DNA of 64,000 nt, from positions 639,010 to 703,009 of the forward strand of contig CAXXGC010000013.1 in assembly GCA_963667875.2 (NCBI GenBank). The letters are read 5' to 3'. The position numbers and the translations under genes are program-made. How positions within the stretch are numbered: the stretch's first letter is position 1; each line of letters opens with the position of its first letter. The DNA comes from JAEXOD01 sp963667875 (GTDB taxonomy: Bacteria > Bacteroidota > Ignavibacteria > Ignavibacteriales > Melioribacteraceae). This document shows positions 26,148 to 34,506 of the stretch, in pieces. A model generated the notes under the pieces. The model was not told the origin of the DNA. It made no database searches and saw only the letters and a list, made by a program, of their open reading frames with translations.

Positions 26148-27950
26148 TTATTTTAAAAGCACCATTTTCTTCAAATCATTAAATACAGGAATTTTCCCCG
26201 CTCCGGTTACTTCTAACCTGTATAAATATATCCCGCTGCTGTAGCAGCTTAAATCTATTTGTGTTTCGTTATATCCTTTGCTTTTGGCTCCTTCTAAAAG
26301 TGTTTTTATAAGTTCGCCTGTTATAGTATATAATTTTATTCTAACTTCACCCGGTTCCTTTAAACTGTAACTTATTGTTGTATTTGGGTTAAAAGGATTA
26401 GGGTAATTTTGATATAATTCGTAACTGTAATTTTCGGTTATTAAAGCATCTTCATTATTGGTTATGTTTACATTAACTTCGGTTGAAGCAAAACTTTCAT
26501 TTTCCGAACTATCAACAGCAGTTATTTTATAATAAATGGTTAAAGTTCCTTTATTTAAAGTATCATAAAATATCGGTTCAGTTGTTATTACTATTTTTTT
26601 TGTGCTATCCAAAACAAAATTTGGGTTAATATCTTTATAAACATAATATGTCTTAAAATCCGCTTCCGTGTTTTTATCCCATGTAAGTTTTACCCTGTTT
26701 TTTTCCTGTTCGTAAAACGCAGCAACATTTTTTACCGGTTTTGGAGCTAAATCTTTATATACATAACTTTCACCTAATGGTCCGCCATACATTCCAATAT
26801 CACTTCTTGAACCGTTTATATCAAAAATGTTTGGGATACCTTTATCTATTGCAGGTGAATACTTTTGTAGTCTATAATCAAAAGTACCCCCAACAATTGG
26901 CAAAGTATCGTTTACAAACATTGGGTCGGCTTTAATATCATGTGCACCGGCAGGTATATTTTGGTACATTAAATAAGTATTATTAAAAAACAAATTATAA
27001 TCCACATCCCCTTGATTGCCGTAACTGTAAACACCTTTATAATTATTTGTAAAAATGTTATTTTTTATTTTATAATGTTTTGGCAGGTTGCCAATTTCTA
27101 TTCCGTATATATAACTTTTTGCTATTACGTTGTTTAATATAAATGTAGTATCTGCTGCACCCGACATTGCAAAAGAACCAATACCGTATCTAAAACCATA
27201 TATTAAATTATTTTTTATTATTACTTTTTTATTTGCTGTTATTTCTATTCCATAATAATTTATATCTGATGGAGTTGTTAACAATATATTGTTTGTAATT
27301 GTAAAACTACCTCCATAATCTAAGTTATAGATCCCTTTGGGAGGTGCAGCACCGCCGCTTCCAGGTAAAATACGAAAAATATTATTATTAAATATATACG
27401 AATATTCATCGTCAGTTACCACACCTATTCCGGTATTTGAATTTTTAATAATGGTATTACTTATCACTCCTCCTTTTTGTAATGATATACCCCGCCATGT
27501 GGAATCTATAATGCAGTTATTTACAAGGCAATAACTATTATCGAAGTACATTGCAAAATAATTTACCGATTCTTCAATTTTTTTCTTTTTTAAAGTAAGA
27601 TTTTTTACTGTGATACTTGAATTCGAAAATTCGCATAAAGTAAATTTATCATATTTACCATTTACACCAGTCCCATCAATAATACATTCATCAGTATCAA
27701 TACCAATGATAGTAATATTTTTGTTTTGAACCCAAATGGTTTCCCTAAATATACCTCTATCTATATATATCGTATCACCGCTTGCACAATAATTAAAACA
27801 TTTTTGTAAACTGTCGCATGCAGTTTGCCATGATGTATAGGGAGCAATACTGCTCCCCGTTTTACTTATATATCTTGTTTCACTTAATAAGTGTGAAGTT
27901 ATAAAAAACAAATAGATATAAAATAATTGAATCCAAAGTCGTTTTAACAT
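26148..27950 (-). CDS. T9SS-exported right-handed beta-helix protein
   Basis: The start at the ATG complementary to 27948-27950 gives the signal peptide MLKRLWIQLFYIYLFFITSHLL; the frame is open nine codons further. About residues 30-380 show parallel beta-helix repeats: GDTIYIDRGIFRETIWV, NNCIIDSTWRGISLQKGG, NNIFRILPG and KNNIFTNNYKGVYSYGN. An Fn3 domain follows (about 395-490; VKLTWDKNTEADFKTYYVY). The end is a type A sorting module (NYPNPFNPNTTISY to LKKMVLLK). Such proteins bind or cleave polysaccharides, but no catalytic residues can be assigned. The gene is isolated, with 97 bp or more to its neighbours. Confidence 0.86.
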   Translation of the reverse strand: MLKRLWIQLFYIYLFFITSHLLSETRYISKTGSSIAPYTSWQTACDSLQKCFNYCASGDTIYIDRGIFRETIWVQNKNITIIGIDTDECIIDGTGVNGKYDKFTLCEFSNSSITVKNLTLKKKKIEESVNYFAMYFDNSYCLVNNCIIDSTWRGISLQKGGVISNTIIKNSNTGIGVVTDDEYSYIFNNNIFRILPGSGGAAPPKGIYNLDYGGSFTITNNILLTTPSDINYYGIEITANKKVIIKNNLIYGFRYGIGSFAMSGAADTTFILNNVIAKSYIYGIEIGNLPKHYKIKNNIFTNNYKGVYSYGNQGDVDYNLFFNNTYLMYQNIPAGAHDIKADPMFVNDTLPIVGGTFDYRLQKYSPAIDKGIPNIFDINGSRSDIGMYGGPLGESYVYKDLAPKPVKNVAAFYEQEKNRVKLTWDKNTEADFKTYYVYKDINPNFVLDSTKKIVITTEPIFYDTLNKGTLTIYYKITAVDSSENESFASTEVNVNITNNEDALITENYSYELYQNYPNPFNPNTTISYSLKEPGEVRIKLYTITGELIKTLLEGAKSKGYNETQIDLSCYSSGIYLYRLEVTGAGKIPVFNDLKKMVLLK

Positions 27951-28073
27951 ATAATTGAATTTAGATAAAAAAGACAATAAACAAAAAAATTAAATATTTT
28001 CAATTTTCCCTCTGATAAAAAATATTATTCCAAATAATTTCCAGATATAAAACTTTTCATTTTATATAAATAG

Positions 28074-28712
28074 TTATTCAATAATCCCAACTGCTCTTGT
28101 AGGTGAACCATCACAATTTTTAATTCTTAGCGGTAAACAGGAAAAATAGAATTCTTTTCCAATTAGTTTTTCCAAATTATTAAGATTTTCAATAATTATT
28201 TTGTTACTTCCTAACACATGATAATGGTTTACATAATCGGTTGAACCAACCGGATCTATTGAGATATAGTCAAATCCAAAACCTTTAATATTTGTTTGCA
28301 CTAATTTTTTTACAAAATCTTTGTCCAATACAGGGAAATTGTAAAAATATTCCTCTTTCCCCCACAATTTACTCCAGCCCGCACAAAATAATAAAAAATC
28401 ATATTTGGTTAAATCCAAAAAATCAAAGTTAATATCACTTTCCTCAATCACCTTTTTATTAGATTTGCCAATATCAATAACAATTCCTTTACCATAAAAT
28501 TGTTCAACATTAAAATCATCTAAACCGTTTGCTCCGGCAATCATATGCGCGGGTGCGTCAATATGGGTTCCGGTATGCGAAAACATTGTAATTAGTTTTT
28601 CAGCAAAACCATTTTTTTCAATTGTACACTCATCTATCAATTTTGGTTTTTCAGTACCCGGATAAACAGGCATATCGGACGTAATAAAATGTGTTAAATC
28701 TATAATTTGCAT
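28074..28712 (-). CDS. cyclase-family metal-dependent hydrolase (kynurenine formamidase-like)
   Basis: The 212-residue protein has the PF04199 cyclase-family signature: DLTHFI at the start and the metal-binding motif HTGTHIDAPAH at about residues 46-56. An SIDPVGSTDYVNHYHVLG segment contributes the later His residues. The family includes kynurenine formamidase, isatin hydrolase and polyketide cyclases; most hydrolyse amide or lactam bonds with a divalent metal. No tryptophan-degradation genes are nearby, so the substrate is open. It is a single gene between the beta-helix gene and a repeat-filled region. Confidence 0.88.
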   Translation of the reverse strand: MQIIDLTHFITSDMPVYPGTEKPKLIDECTIEKNGFAEKLITMFSHTGTHIDAPAHMIAGANGLDDFNVEQFYGKGIVIDIGKSNKKVIEESDINFDFLDLTKYDFLLFCAGWSKLWGKEEYFYNFPVLDKDFVKKLVQTNIKGFGFDYISIDPVGSTDYVNHYHVLGSNKIIIENLNNLEKLIGKEFYFSCLPLRIKNCDGSPTRAVGIIE

Positions 28713-28865
28713 TGTTTTAACCTAAAATTTGTAAAATATAATCCACATCTCGAATAAAAAAGATGGTAAAAACCAATCTTGGTTTGTTCCCATCACCGAC
28801 ATAAACAGACCATATAAAAATTGGGGATCAATTAAGAATTTCTATCTTAATACAACAAACAATGT

Positions 28866-28929
28866 CACCCATTCAGGGTTCTTTTGTTATTTTTCTCCTT
28901 TTGCTACAATTATGTCATCCCTTCGGGAT
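28866..28929. repeat. bipartite palindromic intergenic repeat (copy 2)
   Basis: Palindromes ACCCATTCAGGGT (28867-28879) and ATCCCTTCGGGAT (28917-28929) flank a spacer with TGCTACAATTATG. The arrangement and the CTACAAT core match the unit at 5027-5091. Confidence 0.6.
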
Positions 28930-28990
28930 TAATTAATACCATACAGCATATTACAATAAAATGAGTTACTGCTAATTTGCTCACTCAGGA

Positions 28991-29060
28991 GCACTCCGGC
29001 GGAGTGCCATGTTTGTAACCACACGAAACACCGCAAACAACCAGCACGGCAGAGCCGTGC
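28991..29060. repeat. REP-like double hairpin (copy A)
   Basis: GCACTCCGGCGGAGTGC (28991-29007) is followed after 36 bp by GCACGGCAGAGCCGTGC (29044-29060). The spacer starts CATGTTTGTAA. The same pair, in the same order and orientation, occurs at 40260-40328 and 55895-55961. Two hairpins at fixed spacing resemble a BIME/REP doublet mobilised by a RAYT-type transposase; none is encoded in this window. Confidence 0.8.
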
Positions 29061-29156
29061 CACATTTGAATATATTATTCCCCATCCTAAACACATTCCG
29101 CAAAAGCTGGGTTATTAACAAAACGAATAGATAGTATAACGATTCAGCAATACATT

Positions 29157-29181
29157 CCCCTTCTCTTTTTAAGAGAAGGGG
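29157..29181. repeat. palindromic repeat (CCCCTTCTC type)
   Basis: An 11-bp stem (CCCCTTCTCTT with AAGAGAAGGGG) around a TTT loop is followed by TTAGGGGATGAG. Elements of this general form are common intergenic repeats in Bacteroidetes-type genomes. It lies 71 bp past the gamma-subunit stop and could also help end transcription, though no U-tract follows. Confidence 0.55.
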
Positions 29182-29252
29182 TTAGGGGATGAGTTCTCAA
29201 ATGTATTATACTTTTATAATATCCTTGTCTGAATAATAACATTACTAATTAA

Positions 29253-29789
29253 TTAATTAATTAAAGCCATACCTTTACGTAAAGCTTCTTCATTAATAGG
29301 TAATAAATTATGATATCTTTCAGGAAGAACTTTTTTAACTCCTTCAAGAATATTTTCGATTTTAATAATTGGTTTTTTCTTTAAAAAAGCACCAAGCATA
29401 ATCATATTTAACACTTTAGTGTTTTTCATTTTTGCTGCTTCATTACTTGCATCAATTGCATAGATGTTAATATCGGTACGGGTTGGCGGATTAATAACAT
29501 TAGTGCTGTCATAAATTAATAAACCACCCGGCTTTACTGCTTTTTCAAATTTATCAATTGAAGGTTGATTTAATGCTAATACCGTATCAAATTTAGCAAT
29601 AATGGGCGAGCTGATTTTTGAATCGCTAACTATAGTAATACAATTTGCGGTTCCGCCTCTCATTTCAGGACCGTATGAGGGCATCCAGCTGACTTCTTTA
29701 TTTTCCATCATACCTGAATAACACAAAATCATACCCATTGAAAGCACACCTTGTCCGCCAAATCCGGCAATTATTATTTCTTCGTTCAT
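29253..29789 (-). CDS. korC: 2-oxoacid:ferredoxin oxidoreductase, gamma subunit
   Basis: The start at the ATG complementary to 29787-29789 is chosen because it has a strong Shine-Dalgarno (GAGGAG) and begins at the domain edge (MNEEIIIAGFGGQGV). The frame is open 12 codons upstream inside the beta gene. The 178-residue product has the FGGQGV nucleotide-like loop, SYGPEMRGGTANC and the ALNQPSIDKF motif of the POR gamma family. It supports electron transfer or CoA binding in the complex that interconverts a 2-oxoacid plus CoA with an acyl-CoA, CO2 and reduced ferredoxin. It is the last gene of the delta-alpha-beta-gamma operon. Confidence 0.92.
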   Translation of the reverse strand: MNEEIIIAGFGGQGVLSMGMILCYSGMMENKEVSWMPSYGPEMRGGTANCITIVSDSKISSPIIAKFDTVLALNQPSIDKFEKAVKPGGLLIYDSTNVINPPTRTDINIYAIDASNEAAKMKNTKVLNMIMLGAFLKKKPIIKIENILEGVKKVLPERYHNLLPINEEALRKGMALIN

Positions 29790-29790
29790 C

Positions 29791-30609
29791 TTATTTCTCC
29801 TCGCCTTTTGGGGTTTTAATATCACCTAACGGATAATACGGAAGCATATTTTCTTCTAACCATTTATTCGACTGTACAGGTGTCATTTTCCAATTTGATG
29901 GACAGTTAGATACTATTTCAACAAAACAAGTTCCTTTGTTTAATTTTTGGTATTCAAATCCTTTTTTAATAGCTGCTTTAGCTTTTCTAACATTTGCAGG
30001 TTTATGTACCGATTGTCGTGTAACATAATAAGTCCCGGGTAAAGTAGCAATTATTTCCGTAATTTTTAATGGATATCCCATTGTTAAAACATCTCTGCCG
30101 TAAGGTGAAGTTGTTGATTTCATGTTTGGTAATGTAGTTGGGGCCATTTGTCCGCCTGTCATACCATAAATTCCATTATTAATAAAGATAATCAATATAT
30201 TTTCACCTCTGTTACAGGTATGAATTGTTTCACCTGTACCAATTGCAGCCAAATCACCATCACCCTGATATGAGAAAACATATTTATCAGGAAGCACTCT
30301 TTTAATTCCTGTTGCGGCAGCTGAAGCTCTTCCATGAGGAGCTTGTGACATATCTACATTTAAATAGTTATATGCAAATACCGAACAACCTACCGGGGCT
30401 ACTCCAATTGTATCTTCTTGAATTCCGAGTTCTTCAATTACTTCGGCAAGAATTCTGTGTGCAACACCATGCCCGCAGCCGGGACAATAATGCATTGGTG
30501 TTTCAGTTAATGTTTCAGGTTTTTCATATATTAAATTTTCTTTAACACATATTCCTTCTTCTGCTAAAATTTGTTCGAAATGTTCATCAGTCATAGTTCT
30601 TTCGTTCAT
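29791..30609 (-). CDS. korB: 2-oxoacid:ferredoxin oxidoreductase, TPP-binding beta subunit
   Basis: The 272-residue protein contains HYCPGCGHG (about 40-48) and the thiamine-diphosphate motif GDGDLAAIGTGETIH leading to NN. Further motifs are NGIYGMTGGQ and the late CFVEIVSNCPSNWKM. This fits the KorB/VorA type more closely than pyruvate-specific PorB, whose order and cysteine set differ. It overlaps the alpha gene by 4 bp (ATGA), and its stop lies 1 bp before the gamma start. The substrate could be 2-oxoglutarate or branched-chain 2-oxoacids; motifs alone do not decide. Confidence 0.93.
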   Translation of the reverse strand: MNERTMTDEHFEQILAEEGICVKENLIYEKPETLTETPMHYCPGCGHGVAHRILAEVIEELGIQEDTIGVAPVGCSVFAYNYLNVDMSQAPHGRASAAATGIKRVLPDKYVFSYQGDGDLAAIGTGETIHTCNRGENILIIFINNGIYGMTGGQMAPTTLPNMKSTTSPYGRDVLTMGYPLKITEIIATLPGTYYVTRQSVHKPANVRKAKAAIKKGFEYQKLNKGTCFVEIVSNCPSNWKMTPVQSNKWLEENMLPYYPLGDIKTPKGEEK

Positions 30610-31676
30610 TTCAAACCTCCAATAAAAATTTTTTCAAAATGCTCTAAAATCTCTTCGGGTGTTGGTACAACTCCTCCCATTCTTCCATAAAACTCAACCG
30701 GAGTTTTACCATTTACACCAAGTCTTATATCTTCAACCATTTGTCCGGCGTTCATCTCAACATCAAGTATACCTTTTAATCTGCCTGCCATATCATTAAT
30801 AATTTTATAAGGGAACGGATATAAAGTAATTGGTCTAATAACTCCAACTTTAATACCTTTAGCACGTGCTAATTGTGCGGCTTTTGAGCATATTCTTGCG
30901 CATAATCCAAATGCAGTTATAACATAGTCAGCATCATCACAATCAATTAATTCGCAGCGAATTTCATTTTCTTCCATCAATTTATATTTTTTTTGCAAAT
31001 GAAGATTTACATCTTCCATTTTATCAGCTTGAATATGAAGAGAAGTAATAAAATTCCTTTCCCGTGTTTTTGGTTTGCCTACAGTAGCCCAATCGGGTAC
31101 ATCTGTGGTTCGCGGCATCTGTTCAAATAATTCAACTTTTTCCATCATTTGGCCTAAAGCACCATCCGAAAGAATCATAATTGGATTTTTGTATTTAAAT
31201 GCTAATTCGAATGACAATTTAACAAAATCGGATAATTCCTGTACTGTTGAAGGTGCAAGTACTATCATTTTGTAGTCACCATGACCGCCGCCTTTTACAG
31301 CTTGAAAATAATCACCTTGTGAAGGTTGTATTGTACCTAAACCGGGGCCTCCCCTAACTACATTTATTAAAAGACAAGGAAGTTCGGCACAAGCAATATA
31401 CGAAATTCCTTCCTGCATTAAACTCATTCCCGGACTTGAAGAAGATGTCATAACTTTTTTTCCGGTTCCTGCTGCTCCATAAACCATATTAATAGAAGCA
31501 ACTTCACTTTCGGCCTGTAATACAACCATACCTGTTCTTTTTTCAGCTTCTTTAGCCAAATACTCTAAAACTTCCGATTGAGGAGTAATTGGATAGCCAA
31601 AATAAGCATCGCAGCCTGCTCTAATAGCAGCTTCTGCCATTGCTTCATTCCCTTTCATTAACTTAATTTCACTCAT
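30606..31676 (-). CDS. korA: 2-oxoacid:ferredoxin oxidoreductase, alpha subunit
   Basis: The 356-residue protein has GNEAMAEAAIRAGCDAYFGY, PITPQSEVLEYLA and AESEVASINMVYGAAGTGKK. TSSSSPGMSLMQEGISY, GGPGLGTIQPSQGDY and a C-terminal transketolase-like domain (VGVIRPITLYPFP) follow. These are the pyrimidine-binding and transketolase C-terminal domains of the alpha subunit. The gene order delta-alpha-beta-gamma matches OorDABC/KorDABC systems. It overlaps both neighbours by 4 bp. Confidence 0.94.
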   Translation of the reverse strand: MSEIKLMKGNEAMAEAAIRAGCDAYFGYPITPQSEVLEYLAKEAEKRTGMVVLQAESEVASINMVYGAAGTGKKVMTSSSSPGMSLMQEGISYIACAELPCLLINVVRGGPGLGTIQPSQGDYFQAVKGGGHGDYKMIVLAPSTVQELSDFVKLSFELAFKYKNPIMILSDGALGQMMEKVELFEQMPRTTDVPDWATVGKPKTRERNFITSLHIQADKMEDVNLHLQKKYKLMEENEIRCELIDCDDADYVITAFGLCARICSKAAQLARAKGIKVGVIRPITLYPFPYKIINDMAGRLKGILDVEMNAGQMVEDIRLGVNGKTPVEFYGRMGGVVPTPEEILEHFEKIFIGGLK

Positions 31677-31960
31677 TCTTTCACCGTAATAGTTATATCA
31701 TTAGTTACATTTGATATTGTTGCAATTGGTTCTTTTTTCTTTTCTACCTGTCTGTATACTTTTATTGCACCTTCAGGACATACTAACGCACAACTAACAC
31801 AGCCTGTACAGGTATCATCAACTTTTACAATATACAAATATCCTTTGTTATTTACTGTTCTCGATTTCTCCAATGCTTCTTGCGGACACGCTTCAACACA
31901 TAATTCACAGCCTTTACATTTTTCAATATCAATAATGATATCGCCTTTAACTTTCGCCAT
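31673..31960 (-). CDS. korD: 2-oxoacid:ferredoxin oxidoreductase, delta (ferredoxin) subunit
   Basis: The 95-residue protein binds two [4Fe-4S] clusters through CKGCELCVEACP and CTGCVSCALVCP, passing electrons to free ferredoxin. It is the first gene of the operon. A Shine-Dalgarno-like GAGGAA lies just upstream of its ATG, and it overlaps the alpha gene by 4 bp. A short Thr/Val-rich tail (about 80-95) follows the second cluster domain. The low-potential enzyme would let the cell run 2-oxoacid oxidation anaerobically or the reverse reaction. Confidence 0.94.
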   Translation of the reverse strand: MAKVKGDIIIDIEKCKGCELCVEACPQEALEKSRTVNNKGYLYIVKVDDTCTGCVSCALVCPEGAIKVYRQVEKKKEPIATISNVTNDITITVKE

Positions 31961-32478
31961 AATAATTCCTCATATATTTTGGTATTGCTTATTTCAATTA
32001 GTTTATTAATTGAGAGTTTTTAACGTAAAAAGGAAACTTTAATATTGGACTTATTAAAAAATTTTATAAACTCTGTCTTATCTAAAATTAAGTAAAATTT
32101 AAGTATTTTCAAACTATTTTTTAATTTTAATGATGTTTGAAAATACTTCTGTACAATTGGATAAATATTAGGTATTTGTGTATATCCACATATCTATATG
32201 CATTTAACTGGATTAAATTCTATTATAATCTTTATTTTAAGATAAAAGCCCAAAAATTATTTTTTATATTTTTAAACTTTTTCACTTAAATTTATATTTT
32301 ATTCAGTCAAACCTCATTTTCTTTCTAAAATTGTGATCTATATCACATATTATTAAAACCTGAACAGAAAACTAAAATATTTATTAAAATTCTTTTAAAC
32401 CATGACTTAAATGCAGGTGTCCAAATGAATGCTATAACACATATTCAGATATTAATATACTTTGATGGAGACTCAGAA
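31961..32478. other. divergent intergenic region
   Basis: The 518 bp lie between the minus-strand oxidoreductase operon and the plus-strand T9SS operon. They are AT-rich and contain the CRP-type palindrome at 32332-32347. The 18 codons upstream of 32479 are open in frame, but their sequence (MNAITHIQ...) is not signal-like, so they are assigned to the leader. No other gene was seen. Confidence 0.65.
32332..32347. promoter_or_regulatory. CRP/FNR-family binding site (perfect TGTGA-N6-TCACA)
   Basis: TGTGATCTATATCACA is a full CRP-consensus palindrome. It lies 132 bp before the start of the CotH-type gene and 372 bp before the oxidoreductase operon on the other strand. A CRP/FNR-family regulator probably binds here; which operon it controls, and whether it activates or represses, cannot be read from the sequence. 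Confidence 0.65.
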
Positions 32479-34503
32479 ATGAAACGAGTAACAATTCCTT
32501 TTTTAATATTCATATTTTTATCAATAAATATTTATTCCCAAAATCCGGGGGATAATGTATTTTCCGGAATACAGGTTCATACAATAAAAATCAATTTCTC
32601 ACAACCTAATTATTGGGACACTCTTACTTATTATTATAACCTTGGAGATGAGCAATATATACCAGCTACCGTAACAGTTGACGGTACGGTTTTGGAAAAT
32701 TGCGGTGTCCGTTTTAAGGGTAATTCTTCATTTAGTCATCCTAATAATAAAAAATCTTTCCGCATCGGTTTTGATGAATATGTCAGCGGTCAAAAATGGG
32801 ATGGGTTAAAAGGAGTTCATTTAAATAATGTTTATGGCGATCCTACATTTATGCGAGAAAAAGTCTATTTGGATTTTTGTAAAGAAGCTGGTATTGCAGC
32901 TCCCCGTGCCAATTATGTTACTTTATACATTAATGATACATTATTTGCTTTTTATTCATTAATAGAACATGTTGATAAAAAATTCCTTGCAACCCATTAT
33001 GGTGTAAGCAGCGGTGATTTATTTAAAGCAGTTGACGGGTTTGATAACAATTCTTTGGTCTCTGATTTTAAGTGGATAACTGCGGTAGCGGATTCTTATT
33101 ATACACGTTACGAATTAAAAACAGACGGGTCAACAACCGCATGGCCAAGTTTAATTGGGTTGTTGGATTCTATCAATAACAGCTCAACTATTATAAACGC
33201 ATTAGATTCCAAAATAAATTTATCAGCATTATACAATTCAATTGCAGCGGATATGATTTTTGCCAATTTAGATTCTTATCTTAGCAGCGGAAGAAATTTT
33301 TATTTCTATTTTAATCCTACTACAACAAAAATGGAATGGATTAAATGGGATGTTGGGTTAAGTTTTGGTGATTTTAGCGGAGGTGTTTCAAACTACGAAA
33401 ATTTAAGTTTAACCTATCTAATTAATTCGGCAAATAGACCGTTAATTGGTAAAATTTTTGGTAATGCTGCATTAAAAAATAATTATTTACACAGTTTATG
33501 CAACTTAAACAACACTTATTTTATAAAAGCCAATTTATATGCAAAAATAGATAGTATTGCCAATGTAATTAGGCCTTATGTTTATAACGATGCACGTAAA
33601 CAATATACAAATGCCCAATTTGAACAGAATATTTCAGCCGATCTATCAATAACAAGTGTAGGTGGCGGAACACGTATTCCCGGATTAAAATCTTTTATAA
33701 ATTTGCGCAAAAATAGTATTACATCACAATTAACAACACTTGGTATTAACTGCCAAATTACAGTTGAACCGGGAGATGTTGTAATAAATGAATTTATGGC
33801 TCAAAACGATACTATTTTAGATCCGGCCGGCGAAAAAGATGATTGGGTTGAGTTATATAATAATACAACCGGCACTATCAATTTAAGCGGTATGTATTTA
33901 TCAGATAGTTATTCAACTCCAACCAAGTGGCAATTCCCTGCTAATACAGAAATTGAACCAAATGGTTACTTAATTGTTTGGGCGGATGAAGATTCCGGAC
34001 AAACAGGGTTCCATGCATCATTCAAAATTTCTGCCGGAGGTGAACAATTGATACTTTCTAATATAGATAGTTCTGTTTTAGACAGCATTAGTTTTGGTGC
34101 GCAGACAATAAATTTAACAATGGCCCGCAATCCAAACGGTACAGGTATTTTTATTCAAAGTGAACCAACTTTTAATTCTAATAATGATAGTACTACCTCA
34201 GTTGAAGAAACTGAAACTGCTTTGCCGGAAGAATATAAATTATTGCAAAATTATCCTAATCCGTTTAATCCTTCAACAATTATTGAATATCAAATTACAA
34301 ATCCGGAATTCGTATCGTTAAAGATTTATGATATTTTAGGTAAAGAAATTGCTATACCTGTAAACGAATTTCAATCTGCAGGTTATTATAAAATCAGTTT
34401 TAATGCAAATACAGTAGGCAGCAGATTAGCCAGCGGAATCTATTTTTACAAATTGACTGCCGGTAATTTTTCAAAAATTAAACAAATGCTTTTATTAAAA
34501 TAA
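32479..34503 (+). CDS. T9SS-exported CotH kinase-family protein with lamin-tail domain
   Basis: The start at 32479 is preferred because it gives the signal peptide MKRVTIPFLIFIFLSINIYSQ. CotH motifs follow over about residues 30-400: CGVRFKGNSSFSHPNNKKSF, GLKGVHLNN, FYSLIEHVDKKFL and MEWIKWDVGLSFGD. A lamin-tail domain (about 430-550; VVINEFMAQNDTILDPAGEK, DWVELYNNT) and a type A sorting module (NYPNPFNPSTIIEY to IKQMLLLK) complete it. CotH is an atypical protein kinase that phosphorylates surface proteins in Bacillus spores; the same fold outside spore formers suggests a surface or matrix kinase. It is the first gene of a three-gene T9SS operon. Confidence 0.9.
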   Translation: MKRVTIPFLIFIFLSINIYSQNPGDNVFSGIQVHTIKINFSQPNYWDTLTYYYNLGDEQYIPATVTVDGTVLENCGVRFKGNSSFSHPNNKKSFRIGFDEYVSGQKWDGLKGVHLNNVYGDPTFMREKVYLDFCKEAGIAAPRANYVTLYINDTLFAFYSLIEHVDKKFLATHYGVSSGDLFKAVDGFDNNSLVSDFKWITAVADSYYTRYELKTDGSTTAWPSLIGLLDSINNSSTIINALDSKINLSALYNSIAADMIFANLDSYLSSGRNFYFYFNPTTTKMEWIKWDVGLSFGDFSGGVSNYENLSLTYLINSANRPLIGKIFGNAALKNNYLHSLCNLNNTYFIKANLYAKIDSIANVIRPYVYNDARKQYTNAQFEQNISADLSITSVGGGTRIPGLKSFINLRKNSITSQLTTLGINCQITVEPGDVVINEFMAQNDTILDPAGEKDDWVELYNNTTGTINLSGMYLSDSYSTPTKWQFPANTEIEPNGYLIVWADEDSGQTGFHASFKISAGGEQLILSNIDSSVLDSISFGAQTINLTMARNPNGTGIFIQSEPTFNSNNDSTTSVEETETALPEEYKLLQNYPNPFNPSTIIEYQITNPEFVSLKIYDILGKEIAIPVNEFQSAGYYKISFNANTVGSRLASGIYFYKLTAGNFSKIKQMLLLK

Positions 34504-34506
34504 ACT

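Larger units (their letters stand above)
28713..29252. other. repeat-filled intergenic region, no gene seen
   Basis: The 540 bp separate the cyclase gene from the 2-oxoacid:ferredoxin oxidoreductase operon. They hold three different palindromic repeat units (28866-28929, 28991-29060, 29157-29181; listed separately) and no credible open frame. The segment ends in a short ATTA-type tandem run just before the gamma-subunit stop. Confidence 0.7.
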
